A DNA stretch of 64,000 nt from Shewanella hanedai (GTDB taxonomy: Bacteria; Pseudomonadota; Gammaproteobacteria; Enterobacterales; Shewanellaceae), in NCBI RefSeq assembly GCF_007197645.1, contig NZ_VKGK01000017.1, forward strand, positions 54,069-118,068, written 5' to 3'. The notes below the pieces were generated by a model that was not told where the DNA came from, did no database searches, and saw only the letters and a list, made by a program, of their open reading frames with translations. Below are positions 1-9,567 of this stretch, in pieces. The position numbers and the translations under genes are program-made. Each line of letters starts with the position of its first letter. Position 1 is the first letter of the stretch.

Positions 1-2132
1 GCTTCTTTACCGCGGAACTCTTTATAGAGTTTCATCGGATCTTCACTTCCACCTTGCGACAGCACTGTATTTCTAAATGCATCGGCAGTGGCTTTATCAA
101 AAATGCCATTCTCTTTGAAGGCTTCAAAGGCATCGGCACCTAAAATATCAGACCATAGGTAGCTGTAGTAGCCAGCAGAGTATCCACCTGAGAAAATATG
201 TGCGAAGTAAGTACTGCGATAACGAGGTGCAATCTCACTGATTAAGCCCATTTTATTAAGTGAATCAGCTTCAAATTCAGCTGCATCTTTTGGTGTGAAG
301 TCAGTGAGTGTATGCCAATCTAAATCCAGTTTTGTCGCTGCCATATATTCAACCGTTGTAAACCCTTGGTTAAACTTACTTGCAGCTTGGATTTTTTGAA
401 CGAGTTCCTGAGGGATCACTTCACCTGTTTTATAATGCTTAGCGAACTGAGCAAGCACTTCAGGTTGAGTCATCCAATTTTCCATCACTTGTGATGGGAA
501 CTCGACATAGTCACGTGGTACTGAAGTACCTGCCTGTGAGCGATAATTCACATCAGATAGCATCCCGTGCAGTGCATGGCCAAACTCATGGAAGAGCGTA
601 CTTGCTTCATCGAAGGTAAGTAAAGATGGCTCGTCGCCAATTGGGCGAGGGTAGTTGAGTACGTTAACGATAATTGGCATAGACTCGACACCATTCATAT
701 CGTATTGCTGACGGTACGAGTTCATCCAAGCACCACCACGCTTACTATCACGCACGTAGTAGTCACCCATAAAGATAGCCATTAATGAGCCATCTTTGTC
801 ATACACTTCCCATGTACGCACTTCTTCATTGTATTTAGGTAGATCGGTACGTTCTTTAACGGTAATACCGAATAGACGATTAGCCGTATGGAACACGCCT
901 TTTAAGGTGTTTTCCAGAGAAAAGTAAGGCCGAGTCTGTTGCTCATTAAAGCTGTATTTAGCGACGCGAATTTTGTCGGCATAATAATCCCAATCCCAAG
1001 CCGCAAGTTTGAAGTCGCCACCTTGCTCATCGATAAGCTCTTGCATCACAGCGACTTCAGCTTTGGCTTGACCTAATGCCGCAGGCCATACCTTGTCCAG
1101 CAAGTCATAGACGTTTTCAGGCGTTTGTGCCGTGCGTTCTTCGAGGACTAAATGGGCATGGGTTTTATAGCCTAATAGTTGAGCACGCTCTGCACGAAGA
1201 GCTGCCATCTTGGCTAAGATCTTCTTGTTGTCATTGGCGTTGTTATTGTTACCGCGCTCGACATAGCCTTTGTAGATGTTTTCGCGAAGTTCACGATTAT
1301 CAGCGTAGGTCAGAAAGGGGGTGATAGAAGGGCGTGATGTGGTGAATACCCACTTGCCTTCATGGCCGCGCTTTGTGGCCGTTTGTGCTGCTGTGTTGAT
1401 TACATCGCTTGGCAAGCCAGCGAGATCTTTTTCACTGTCTATTACAAGTTCAAATGAATTGGTCTCAGCCAATAAATTATCACCGAACTCCAAGTTCAAT
1501 TTACCTATTTGATCATTCAATGTACGCAGGGTCGTCTTATCTGCTTCATTGAGATTGGCTCCGCCACGAGCGAAAGACTTATAGGTGTCTTCCAGTAGTT
1601 TTGCTTGAGCTGTATTGAGGTTTAAGGTTTTGCGCTGCTCATACACGGTTTTTACTTTCTGGAACAGTTTGTCATTCAATAAGATGTCATCACCGGCTGC
1701 TGAAAGCATAGGTGAGACCTCTTTAGAGATCACTTGGAGCTCATCATTGGTGTCAGCACCTGTGAGGTTATAGAAGACGCTGGCGACTTTTGAGGTGAGG
1801 TCACCTGAAAACTCCATCGCTTCAATCGTGTTCGCGAAGGTTGGAGCTTGAGGATTGTTGATAATAGCTTGGATTTCAGCTTTGTTTTGTGCAATACCCG
1901 CTTTAAAGGCGGGTAGGTAATGCTCGGGTTTGATCTTATCGAAATCAGGAATGCCAAAATAGGTGTCGTATGGCATAAAAAATGGGTTAGACGCATTATT
2001 TTCGATGATCTGCTGTGCGACTGCATTCGGTGCCACATTTGTTTCTGCTGTGGTTGAAGCGTTGCTACATGCACCTAAAGCTAACGTGAGTGCAATGGCT
2101 GATACTAATGGTTTGAGGGTTAATCCCTTCAT
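1..2132 (-). CDS. M3 family zinc metallopeptidase (Dcp/oligopeptidase A-like) lipoprotein, partial
   Basis: Read on the minus strand from ATG at 2130-2132 and still open at base 1. About 710 codons are present, near the usual length of peptidyl-dipeptidase Dcp, so only a few C-terminal residues should be missing. The protein starts with a lipoprotein-type signal (LALGAC, Cys at residue 22), so it is probably anchored in the envelope. The zinc motif HEFGHALHG is encoded at 564-590 (first His near residue 515), and the flanking Dcp-like sequence (SGGYSAGYYSYLWSD) is intact. Family M3 enzymes degrade short peptides; Dcp removes C-terminal dipeptides. The next gene upstream is a divergent M20 peptidase pseudogene. 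The family call is firm; Dcp versus another M3 subfamily is less certain. Confidence 0.9.
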   Translation of the reverse strand, partial: MKGLTLKPLVSAIALTLALGACSNASTTAETNVAPNAVAQQIIENNASNPFFMPYDTYFGIPDFDKIKPEHYLPAFKAGIAQNKAEIQAIINNPQAPTFANTIEAMEFSGDLTSKVASVFYNLTGADTNDELQVISKEVSPMLSAAGDDILLNDKLFQKVKTVYEQRKTLNLNTAQAKLLEDTYKSFARGGANLNEADKTTLRTLNDQIGKLNLEFGDNLLAETNSFELVIDSEKDLAGLPSDVINTAAQTATKRGHEGKWVFTTSRPSITPFLTYADNRELRENIYKGYVERGNNNNANDNKKILAKMAALRAERAQLLGYKTHAHLVLEERTAQTPENVYDLLDKVWPAALGQAKAEVAVMQELIDEQGGDFKLAAWDWDYYADKIRVAKYSFNEQQTRPYFSLENTLKGVFHTANRLFGITVKERTDLPKYNEEVRTWEVYDKDGSLMAIFMGDYYVRDSKRGGAWMNSYRQQYDMNGVESMPIIVNVLNYPRPIGDEPSLLTFDEASTLFHEFGHALHGMLSDVNYRSQAGTSVPRDYVEFPSQVMENWMTQPEVLAQFAKHYKTGEVIPQELVQKIQAASKFNQGFTTVEYMAATKLDLDWHTLTDFTPKDAAEFEADSLNKMGLISEIAPRYRSTYFAHIFSGGYSAGYYSYLWSDILGADAFEAFKENGIFDKATADAFRNTVLSQGGSEDPMKLYKEFRGKE

Positions 2133-2338
2133 AGTGTTATATCCCCGACTATTTTTGTTAAGTTGTTTTTATTTTTTTACGTTAATAGTTCTAAGTATCA
2201 TGGTTGAAGGTGTTAAATCCATTGAAATTATGTTTAGTTTGTAACAAATGTTTTGAATGGTGTGTTTTTATACATTATCTGGCTGATTTTATGGCAAACT
2301 AACAGAGTTTCCTGATCATAATAACAATTGGATAACCG

Positions 2339-2742
2339 ATGAAATACTTAACTAAATCGATAACTTTAGCCATAAGCTGTGTGATGGCTTTTTCTGTACA
2401 GGCGCTCAGTCCAGAATCTCAGTCTGTTGCGGATTATGCAGTTAAAACCTACGAGCAGGCGATGGTAGATTCCTTGACCAAATTAGTCAGTTTTAAGACG
2501 GTAGCAACAGAGGGGATGACACCGGATAATGATCCTGAATTTATCGGTTTTAAGGCAGAGCTTAAACAATTGGCTCTAGAGCTGGATTTAAACTATTTCC
2601 TAATGCTTTGAGTTTTGGGCCGACAATGCCAGACAAAGAGTACACGGGACATACTGAAAATGAGTTTATGACACAGGAGCAGTTTATGCTGAATTTGAAG
2701 ATGTATACTGCCGCATTTATCGAACTCGCGGTGGAGAAGTAA
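2339..2742 (+). pseudogene. M20 family dipeptidase remnant (internal deletion)
   Basis: The first 84 or so codons from ATG 2339 encode a signal peptide (ending near VQA) and the N-terminal segment of an M20-type dipeptidase (LVSFKTVATEG, DPEFIGFK). That frame stops at 2609-2611. From about 2595 a different frame encodes what looks like the C-terminal end of the same family (SFGPTMPDKEYTGHTENEF) and ends at TAA 2740-2742. The metal-binding and catalytic middle of a protein normally around 500 residues is absent, so an out-of-frame internal deletion joined the two ends. The gene cannot make a working peptidase. The TAA stop is also the left target duplication of the element that follows. Assignment to M20 rests on the two preserved ends. 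Confidence 0.75.
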
Positions 2743-3006
2743 TACCAATCAGTATAAGAAGTTGATCTACTCAGAGTGTTTTTTGGCAAACTAATTCAAG
2801 GCGAATGAAAGACATAATGGTTGTTCCCTTATGAGTTCATTCAACACAGAAGTAGGCAGCCAAAAACACTCCTTACAGGCGAGTTTTAGCGGTTCTGATC
2901 CTGTGTTAACGAGCTTAACCGTAGAATAACTATGCTCTTCACTCGTTGCCTTGCCTCAGAACCGCTAAACTCTCGCTGAGCGATCAAATCTTTATACTGA
3001 TTGGTA
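2743..3006. mobile_element. MITE-like element, family A, copy 1
   Basis: This non-coding 264-bp element has terminal inverted repeats TACCAATCAGTATAA and TTATACTGATTGGTA and is flanked on both sides by TAA (2740-2742 and 3007-3009), consistent with a 3-bp target duplication. A second copy in the opposite orientation lies at 22403-22715 and matches almost base for base apart from an extra 49 bp. No transposase is encoded, so mobilisation in trans is assumed. Confidence 0.85.
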
Positions 3007-3046
3007 TAATACCTAATTGAGTTATAAAAGTTATGTCAGAAAATAG

Positions 3047-3082
3047 AAAACGCCAGAGCTTATGACTGCACTGGCGTTTTTT
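3047..3082 (-). terminator. Rho-independent terminator downstream of ggt
   Basis: The arms AAAACGCCAG (3047-3056) and CTGGCGTTTT (3071-3080) form a perfect 10-bp stem with T-rich flanks on both strands. It lies just beyond the ggt stop codon and is probably the ggt terminator. Confidence 0.85.
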
Positions 3083-3113
3083 GATGAAGTTAACTGATCT
3101 GATTACGAGATAG

Positions 3114-4859
3114 TTAGTAACCTAAGGTTTCACTGCCTGCGCGTCTTGGATCGGATGCACCAAATATCCCTTGCTCTGTTACCATAATTGATTGGGTTGA
3201 GCCCATGGCATTATTGACCTTAACCTCATGTCCCTTAGCTCTTAACAGATCGATGGTGTCGCGATTTAAACTATGTTCTACGCGTAAGATGTCGGGTAAC
3301 CACTGATGGTGAATACGTGGTGCAGCCGTCGCTTCGGCGATATTAAGATCGTGATCAATCACATTCATGATGATCTGCATAGTGGTGTTGATAATACGCG
3401 AACCACCCGGGCTGCCAGTGACGATAAAAGGTTTACCGTCCTTCATCACTATGGTTGGGCTCATCGAGCTAAGAGGGCGCTTGTTACCTTCAACGGCATT
3501 AGCATCACCACCCACTAAACCATAACCATTAGGCGTTCCCGGCTTGGCAGAGAAATCATCCATTTCGTTATTGAGCAGTATGCCAGTTCCTTTTGCAACC
3601 AAACCCGAACCATAACTGAAGTTAAGGGTGTAAGTATTGGATACGGCATTGCCCCATTTATCGACAACCGAATAATGGGTTGTCTGGTTACTTTCATAAG
3701 GCGCTAGGTTACCAGGCTTAACCTCACTGCTGGGGGTCGCTTTATTGATGGCTATCTGACTGGCGAGCTTTTTAGCATAATCTTTGTTTATCAGTGCTTG
3801 TACTGGCACAGTATGAAAGTCTGGGTCGCCTAAGTATTCACTGCGGTCAGCATAGGCGCGTCGCATGGATTCAGTCATTAAATGTAAGGTCGCAGCGGTG
3901 TTATGGCCAAGCTTGTCGATAGGGAAATGCTCAAGCATATTGAGCATCTCTATGATATGCACGCCCCCAGATGACGGTGGTGGCATAGACACAACTTGAT
4001 AGCCTCGATAATCTCCCTGAACAGGTTGGCGTTCAACAACTTTATAATTTTTTAGATCCTCTAACGTCATGATCCCGCCAGCTTCTTGAATGGCTGTTAT
4101 TATTTTTTCAGCTGTTTCGCCTTCATAAAACCCTTTACTGCCTTGTTGTGCAATAAGGGATAGAGAATGGGCGAGTTCAGGCTGTTTAAGTCGATCGTTG
4201 ACTTGGTAATCACTGCCATCTTTTTTATAGAAAATCTCGGCTGAGCTTGGCCATTGTGCAATACGACGTTTTAACCCAGTCAGTGAGGTTGAGAGATCTG
4301 GCGTAACATCAATGCCATTTTTAGCCATTTTTATCGCCGCTTGAGTGACTTGCTTCATGGTCATGGTGCCATATTTATCAAGTGCTAACTCCATGCCCAT
4401 TACTGTGCCAGGAACACCCACCGCTAGACCATGCTCTCGGCTAAGAGCGGCAACAGGATCACCTTGTTCATTGAGGAAAATATCTTTGTGGGCTTTTGAT
4501 GGAGCCATTTCGCGATAATCGATCGCTATGGTTTTGTTTTGATCTGCAATATGAACCATCATAAAGCCGCCACCGCCAATATTACCGGCTCTAGGGAGGG
4601 TTACGGCCAGACTAAAACCGACCGCAACCGCGGCATCTACTGCATTACCACCTTGTTTTAATATTTCAACGCCAGCTTGTGTGGCTAAGGCTTCTTGACT
4701 GGATACCATGCCATGTTTAGCCCATATTGGTTGCGCCGTCGCCTTGTGACTATATATGGATGTTTCTGCAGCTTGGACTGGTGTAACGAGTATTGTGGAG
4801 AGGCTGATGATAGGTACTGCTATCGACATAGCAACAAATAAGGTCTTGAACGTGCGCAT
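3114..4859 (-). CDS. ggt: gamma-glutamyltransferase
   Basis: Gamma-glutamyltranspeptidase cleaves the gamma-glutamyl bond of glutathione and related compounds in the periplasm. The 581-residue protein matches the family length. It has an N-terminal signal peptide (cleavage near VQAAET), large-subunit motifs such as GGNAVDAAVA and GNIGGGGFMM, and the self-processing site NQTTHYSVVD near residue 393, where the Thr becomes the N-terminal nucleophile of the small subunit (Thr391 in E. coli). The substrate-binding PLSSMSPT and GSPGGSRI segments are present. The gene stands alone: a terminator follows it and a MITE-like element lies upstream of its promoter region. No key residue appears to be missing. 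Confidence 0.95.
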   Translation of the reverse strand: MRTFKTLFVAMSIAVPIISLSTILVTPVQAAETSIYSHKATAQPIWAKHGMVSSQEALATQAGVEILKQGGNAVDAAVAVGFSLAVTLPRAGNIGGGGFMMVHIADQNKTIAIDYREMAPSKAHKDIFLNEQGDPVAALSREHGLAVGVPGTVMGMELALDKYGTMTMKQVTQAAIKMAKNGIDVTPDLSTSLTGLKRRIAQWPSSAEIFYKKDGSDYQVNDRLKQPELAHSLSLIAQQGSKGFYEGETAEKIITAIQEAGGIMTLEDLKNYKVVERQPVQGDYRGYQVVSMPPPSSGGVHIIEMLNMLEHFPIDKLGHNTAATLHLMTESMRRAYADRSEYLGDPDFHTVPVQALINKDYAKKLASQIAINKATPSSEVKPGNLAPYESNQTTHYSVVDKWGNAVSNTYTLNFSYGSGLVAKGTGILLNNEMDDFSAKPGTPNGYGLVGGDANAVEGNKRPLSSMSPTIVMKDGKPFIVTGSPGGSRIINTTMQIIMNVIDHDLNIAEATAAPRIHHQWLPDILRVEHSLNRDTIDLLRAKGHEVKVNNAMGSTQSIMVTEQGIFGASDPRRAGSETLGY

Positions 4860-4995
4860 AGTCTTCCTTGTTATTAGTTATAATTAATTATCAGTGCAAT
4901 GTGACGTTAAAGAAAACAAATTGCAAGTGTTAGCGATGTTACGACTACTTTGAAGGAATAAAATACTAGCTAGCTCTGATAGGACTTACTAATTA

Positions 4996-5258
4996 TACCC
5001 AAGCTACCTCAAGATGCTCGTTTCAGAGCTTCCGTAGGATAACTGAACAAGGCAGTGATTGAGGATAATGGTTATTCCCTTGTCGATATCACTAACGCAG
5101 TGCAGGGATTCTACGGGAACTCCCGAAGGGCATGGCGAGAAGCAACATTTTTCTGTGTTATGAAATATTGAATTAGAATAACTAGTCCTACTATTTCATG
5201 CCTTGAACTCTGTCACTTCTCGACATGCTGAATCCTGCATCTTGAAGTTGTTTGGGTA
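4996..5258. mobile_element. MITE-like element, family B, copy 1
   Basis: This non-coding element of about 263 bp starts TACCCAAGCTACCTCAAGATGC-like and ends in the inverted counterpart (CTTGAAGTTG followed by TTTGGGTA). It is flanked by TA on both sides (4994-4995 and 5259-5260), which suggests a 2-bp TA target duplication. A related copy lies at 28091-28350. It occupies most of the 448-bp gap between ggt and the next gene. No coding capacity is evident. Confidence 0.75.
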
Positions 5259-5307
5259 TATACTCATTTAAATTATTGTTTTTTATCCTTAGCGAGCCTA
5301 AACATTC

Positions 5308-6504
5308 ATGTCAGAGATCCGCATTGAGTTTAATCCCGAAATCACATCAATCCCTGCGGATGAGTGGAATGCGTTAATGGCAGATAAGTCTGGTAAATCA
5401 GCGGGAGTTAATCCCTTTACACGGCATGAATATCTAGCTGCATTGGAGTCGAGCGCTTGTGTTTGCACTAAAACAGGTTGGACGCCTATGCACCTCATTG
5501 CTTATCAAGGTGATCGGCGGGTTGCGGTCATGCCGCTTTATGCTAAGACTCACTCCTATGGTGAATACATCTTTGATTGGGCATGGGCAGAGGCATACGA
5601 ACGTAACCAAATAGACTATTACCCTAAGTTGGTTAGTGCCGTTCCCTTTACTCCTGTAACCGGTTCACGTGTCGGGATGTGTGAAGAGTTAAAGGAAGGT
5701 GAGGCCGCGCAAGTGTGGTCTGCGATAACCAGCAGTTTATTGGAGTTGATGCAACTTGGTGGATATTCAAGCTGGCATGTTCTGTTTCTTCCTCCTGATG
5801 AGTGTGAGCAATTTTCGAATAGAGGTTCACTGGATCGGTTAGGCACTCAGTTTCATTGGCAAAATCATGGATATAACAGTTTCGATGATTTCTTGGCAAG
5901 GATGAATTCCCGCAAGCGTAAAGATATTCGTAAAGAGCGAAGCCGGGTTGCTCAACTTGGGCTTAATATTCGCTTTATTGATGCCAGTGAAGTAACAGAA
6001 ACTCAATGGCAGGCTTTTAGTCACTGTTACCAAATGACCTATGCTAAACGTTCTGGTCATCATGGTTATCTAAACTTGGCGTTTTTTAAGGCGTTAGCGG
6101 TAAGCATGCCTGAGCAGATTAAGCTGTTGTTGGTGGAGACCAAAGATGAGGAGGGCCAAACGGCAAAAATTATCGCTTCAGCTCTCTATTTTTGTAGCGA
6201 TACCCATCTTTATGGACGTTATTGGGGAGCATTAGAGGCTGTGGAAGATTTGCATTTTGAAGCTTGTTACTATCAAGGCATCGAATATTGCATTCAACAT
6301 GGTTTACAAACATTCGATGCCGGAGCTCAGGGAGAACATAAAGTTTCCCGTGGGTTTGAGCCGATAGATATCCACTCAAACCACGAGATTGCCCACCCTG
6401 GATTTCGTGATGCGATAGAGCATTTCACGCATCAAGAAAAGGCTCAGGTAACTTGCTATATAAAAGAGATGACTAAAGGGTTACCTTTTAAATCTGGCGA
6501 TTAA
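5308..6504 (+). CDS. COG3146 / FemAB-like GNAT-fold acyltransferase, function unknown
   Basis: This 398-residue protein resembles the COG3146 (DUF482) family, often labelled 'peptidoglycan biosynthesis/recognition' or 'GNAT family N-acetyltransferase'. Visible family features are the N-terminal NPFTRHEYLAALESS segment, MPLYAKTHSYGEYIFDWAWA, the basic stretch SRKRKDIRKERSRV near residue 205, and the late FDAGAQGEHKVSRGFEP segment. These proteins have a duplicated acetyltransferase fold and no proven substrate. No signal peptide is seen, so a cytoplasmic location is likely. The stop codon overlaps by 4 bases the 3' end of the convergent LysE gene. The family call is good; the reaction is unknown. 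Confidence 0.8.
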   Translation: MSEIRIEFNPEITSIPADEWNALMADKSGKSAGVNPFTRHEYLAALESSACVCTKTGWTPMHLIAYQGDRRVAVMPLYAKTHSYGEYIFDWAWAEAYERNQIDYYPKLVSAVPFTPVTGSRVGMCEELKEGEAAQVWSAITSSLLELMQLGGYSSWHVLFLPPDECEQFSNRGSLDRLGTQFHWQNHGYNSFDDFLARMNSRKRKDIRKERSRVAQLGLNIRFIDASEVTETQWQAFSHCYQMTYAKRSGHHGYLNLAFFKALAVSMPEQIKLLLVETKDEEGQTAKIIASALYFCSDTHLYGRYWGALEAVEDLHFEACYYQGIEYCIQHGLQTFDAGAQGEHKVSRGFEPIDIHSNHEIAHPGFRDAIEHFTHQEKAQVTCYIKEMTKGLPFKSGD

Positions 6505-7118
6505 CCGAGTGCTAGCCAGATACCTACGCCAATCATTAAACTACCCGCGATACGGTTTAACCACTTGATGTTATCACCACGACTTAAAAAGAGTTTCAAG
6601 CTTTTTCCACCGGTAGCGTAGGCTATCATACTGATAAATTCGGTGAACAGTATTATGCTTAACAGGGCGATAAACTGAGGAGCTAACTCTCTATCAACAT
6701 TGATAAAAGGAGGAAGTAGGGAGATCATAAACGCCCAGCCCTTAGGGTTGGCAATGGCCGTAATAAAGCCTTGTGACACGAGAGCGCCATTACTGATCCT
6801 AGATGATTGCTCATCGAGCTTTGCCATTTTGCCTTTAGCGCGCCACATCTGCACACCGATATAGGCTAAATATATCCCACCAACCCACTTTAAGAGTTCA
6901 AATATTTGTGGGTAATTAAGCATGATGCTGGCGACGCCCATAACGGCGGCAACAGCAACAAGGGCGACTCCGACGAGCTCGCCGACCATCATCCATAAAG
7001 TTCGGCGCACTCCAATGCTCATCCCGAGTGTCATGGCTAATGTCATGCACATTCCTGGTGTGATTGAAACGAAGAAGAAAGTAGGTAAAAAAACCGCAAG
7101 CAGTGCGAAATCCGGCAT
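6501..7118 (-). CDS. LysE family amino-acid exporter
   Basis: This 205-residue inner-membrane protein has the hydrophobicity pattern of the LysE/RhtB export family: about six membrane segments, with the conserved N-terminal stretch FVSITPGMCM and NPKGWAFMISLLPPF in the middle. Family members export amino acids such as lysine, threonine or homoserine; the substrate here cannot be told. The start was placed at ATG 7116-7118 (MPDFALLAVF) because the 33 codons upstream in frame are not hydrophobic family sequence and would run into the hppD terminator. It is convergent with the preceding gene, and the two 3' ends overlap by 4 bases. Confidence 0.85.
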   Translation of the reverse strand: MPDFALLAVFLPTFFFVSITPGMCMTLAMTLGMSIGVRRTLWMMVGELVGVALVAVAAVMGVASIMLNYPQIFELLKWVGGIYLAYIGVQMWRAKGKMAKLDEQSSRISNGALVSQGFITAIANPKGWAFMISLLPPFINVDRELAPQFIALLSIILFTEFISMIAYATGGKSLKLFLSRGDNIKWLNRIAGSLMIGVGIWLALG

Positions 7119-7179
7119 GGTAAAGATTACAATTAAGTGATTAAGGGAGGGGATTTTATACCTATATTTGGTCACTGAA

Positions 7180-7208
7180 AACAAAAACCAGCCACATGGG
7201 CTGGTTTG
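7180..7208 (-). terminator. Rho-independent terminator of hppD
   Basis: On the minus strand the stem AAACCAGCC / GGCTGGTTT (7185-7193 with 7199-7207) is followed by TTTTTG, a standard intrinsic terminator. It lies 62 bases past the hppD stop and indicates that hppD is transcribed alone. Confidence 0.85.
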
Positions 7209-7269
7209 ATAACGCATTGATGCTAAATCTGTAAACCATTAGCTCAAATGATGACGAAAACTCAGTGTT

Positions 7270-8310
7270 TTATAGAACACCGCGGCGCTGTTGGTCACGT
7301 TCGATAGACTGGAATAGTGCGGTAAAGTTACCTTCACCAAATCCAAGGTTATTCTTGCGCTGTATAATCTCGATAAAGATTGGACCAAATAGATTCTTAG
7401 TAAAAATTTGCAGTAGATATCCATCTTCATCACCATCGATCAAAATCTGATGATGCTTAATGCGATCTCGGTCTTCTGTGACTTGAGGTAACTTGTCGAA
7501 AATCGTTTCGTAGTACTCAGGGATAATATCTAAGGTTTGGATTGACGACCCTTCCATCGCATCGAGTGAAGCGACGATGTCACGGCTTCTGAAGGCTAAG
7601 TGCTGTACACCAGGACCATCATACTCACGTAGGTATTCATCAATCTGGTTCTTCTCGTTGCCTTTACCTTCGTTGATTGGAATACAGAAGCTTCCATCAG
7701 GTGAACGAAGCGCGTAAGAAACCAATGCCGTTTGAGAGCCTTTAATATCAAAGTAACGCACTTCGGTGAAACCAAAGATATCTTTGTAGAAATTAGACCA
7801 GAATTCCATCGTACCTTGGTAGACATTATTGGTGAGATGGTCGACTTCCATGAAGCCCTTTTCTTGGGTAATAATTGGATCTTCAAGGTCAACAAAATCA
7901 TTTTGATAGATATTGTTTTCTTCACCAAATATATCGATGAAATAAATCAGGCTGTCACCAATACCGTAAATAGCAGGGTATGGATGATCTTTACTGGATT
8001 CTTGTGCTGGTTTTGCGCCACGAGCAACAGCACCTTCGAAAGCAAACTTGGCATCTTCAACGCGCCAGCCCATTGAGCAGATAGCTGGACCGTGAGTCTT
8101 AGCAAACTCAGAAGAAAATCCACTACGTTCGCTATTCAGCAGGAAGTTAATATCATTCTGTTTATAGTAGGCAATCTCTTTTGTTTTACTTTTTTTCAGT
8201 TTAGAGAATCCGAAATCGATAAATACCTGATGCATGAAATCAAGTTCAGGTGTGGCAAATTCAGTAAATTCGATGCCCAGTAATCCCAGTGGATTTTGTT
8301 CGCTTGCCAT
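7270..8310 (-). CDS. hppD: 4-hydroxyphenylpyruvate dioxygenase
   Basis: This Fe(II) dioxygenase converts 4-hydroxyphenylpyruvate to homogentisate in tyrosine catabolism. The 346-residue protein has the two glyoxalase-like halves of the family, and the three iron ligands are visible: His158 (MEVDHLTNN), His237 (GPGVQHLAF) and Glu314 (GPIFIEIIQR). The start at ATG 8308-8310 is preferred over an in-frame ATG 39 bases upstream because AGGA lies about 10 bases ahead of it and the protein then begins MASEQNPLGLLGIEF. Homogentisate dioxygenase (hmgA) is not next to it, although the two are commonly adjacent in Shewanella, and a terminator follows directly. The Shewanella colwelliana homologue, MelA, causes pyomelanin formation. 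A divergent LysR gene may regulate it. Confidence 0.95.
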   Translation of the reverse strand: MASEQNPLGLLGIEFTEFATPELDFMHQVFIDFGFSKLKKSKTKEIAYYKQNDINFLLNSERSGFSSEFAKTHGPAICSMGWRVEDAKFAFEGAVARGAKPAQESSKDHPYPAIYGIGDSLIYFIDIFGEENNIYQNDFVDLEDPIITQEKGFMEVDHLTNNVYQGTMEFWSNFYKDIFGFTEVRYFDIKGSQTALVSYALRSPDGSFCIPINEGKGNEKNQIDEYLREYDGPGVQHLAFRSRDIVASLDAMEGSSIQTLDIIPEYYETIFDKLPQVTEDRDRIKHHQILIDGDEDGYLLQIFTKNLFGPIFIEIIQRKNNLGFGEGNFTALFQSIERDQQRRGVL

Positions 8311-8368
8311 TTTCTTATCCTCATTCATGTAATGAACACTCGCGGCCACTCTATCGATGGCTATTAAA

Positions 8369-8386
8369 TGAAACGTTAACGTTTCA
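8369..8386. promoter_or_regulatory. Perfect 18-bp palindrome between hppD and lysR (candidate operator)
   Basis: TGAAACGTTAACGTTTCA reads identically on both strands and lies 59 bases upstream of the hppD start, in the 303-bp gap between the divergent hppD and LysR genes. Position and symmetry suit a transcription-factor site controlling one or both genes. The cognate regulator is not known. The half-site TGAAAC/GTTTCA recurs in an inverted repeat at 9568-9593. Confidence 0.5.
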
Positions 8387-8613
8387 CTAAACGTTGCGGT
8401 GAACGGTGCTTCTTAATATTTAAAAAGCTAGGGTCTTCTCACTGTTTCACCCATATGATGTCTACTTGTTTATCGGTGTAGCTCATAAACAGAGTGTTCA
8501 GCGTGATCTATCTATCAATCTAGTAGGTGACATCAACAAAGAAAAGAATAATAATTAGCCTGATTCAATCTAATTATTTGATGGTATATTTAGATTTACA
8601 CCTTGGAGGTCAT

Positions 8614-9507
8614 ATGCGGATCGATGTTGATGCTTTTAAAGTGCTGGAAGTTTTAGTCCAAGAGGGGAGCTTTGCTAAGGCTGCAGAGCGTTTGCATAAG
8701 GCTCAGTCAGCAGTGAGCTACCAAGTCAAAAAACTTGAGCAACACTTAGGTGTAAATCTTTTTTGTCGCGATCAGTACCGTGCTGAATTAACACCTGAGG
8801 GCAAAGTTATTCTTGCCGAGGGACAAAAGCTGTTGCAATACCTTGCCAATATTGAACATTTAGCCAGCAGGTTTAGTGATGGCTGGGAGCCAAAGCTTGA
8901 ACTGATTGTCGATGGTTCGTTGCCGATGGAACCCATAATGAAAGCATTAAAGCGTATGGCATCGGAAAACATCCCGACAAAAATTCAGTTAAATGTTGAG
9001 TTTCTTGGTGGTGTACAGGCTCGATTTGAGCGAGATCATGCTGACTTGATGTTAGTGAAAGACTATAGAACAGGCCCTAACTATCGCCCACAATCACTCC
9101 CAGATATCACCAGTATTCTCGTTGTTTGTGCAACACATCCTTTAGCGTTAGAAAAAAATATCTCCTTGTATGACTTACAAAGACATGTGGAGTTAACAAT
9201 CGAAGATTCATCACCAGACATTAACTATTACGATGAATTGCAGTTTGGTGGCGACAAGGTGTTCTATCTTTCTGACTTTGCGATGAAGAAAAATGCGCTG
9301 GAGATGGGGCTTGGTTTCGGCTGGATGCCTGACTTCCTTATTCATAAGGAGCTTGAGAGCGGTGAGATGGTCGAAGTTGATTTTAATGGCGGCAGTCAAT
9401 ACAGCTTTAGCCCTAAATTGGTTTCGACTATGCAGAGGCCATTAGGCAGGGCGGGGCTGCTATTTACTGAGTTCATTCTCGATGAGTTTGCTAAAGCAGA
9501 TTTATGA
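8614..9507 (+). CDS. LysR family transcriptional regulator
   Basis: This 297-residue DNA-binding regulator has an N-terminal winged helix-turn-helix (residues about 3-60: FAKAAERLHKAQSAVSYQVKKL) and a C-terminal periplasmic-binding-protein-like effector domain. The start was set at ATG 8614 because GGAGGT sits just upstream and the helix-turn-helix then begins in the normal place (MRIDVDAFKVLE); a longer in-frame start at 8527 would add 29 residues unlike the family. It is divergent from hppD, and LysR proteins often control their divergent neighbour, so hppD is a plausible target. The effector is unknown. Confidence 0.9.
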   Translation: MRIDVDAFKVLEVLVQEGSFAKAAERLHKAQSAVSYQVKKLEQHLGVNLFCRDQYRAELTPEGKVILAEGQKLLQYLANIEHLASRFSDGWEPKLELIVDGSLPMEPIMKALKRMASENIPTKIQLNVEFLGGVQARFERDHADLMLVKDYRTGPNYRPQSLPDITSILVVCATHPLALEKNISLYDLQRHVELTIEDSSPDINYYDELQFGGDKVFYLSDFAMKKNALEMGLGFGWMPDFLIHKELESGEMVEVDFNGGSQYSFSPKLVSTMQRPLGRAGLLFTEFILDEFAKADL

Positions 9508-9567
9508 TTTCGTCGTTTTCGACAATTTAAATGACTTGTTGAGCATGCAGTCCTTTATTGCGTTGCA

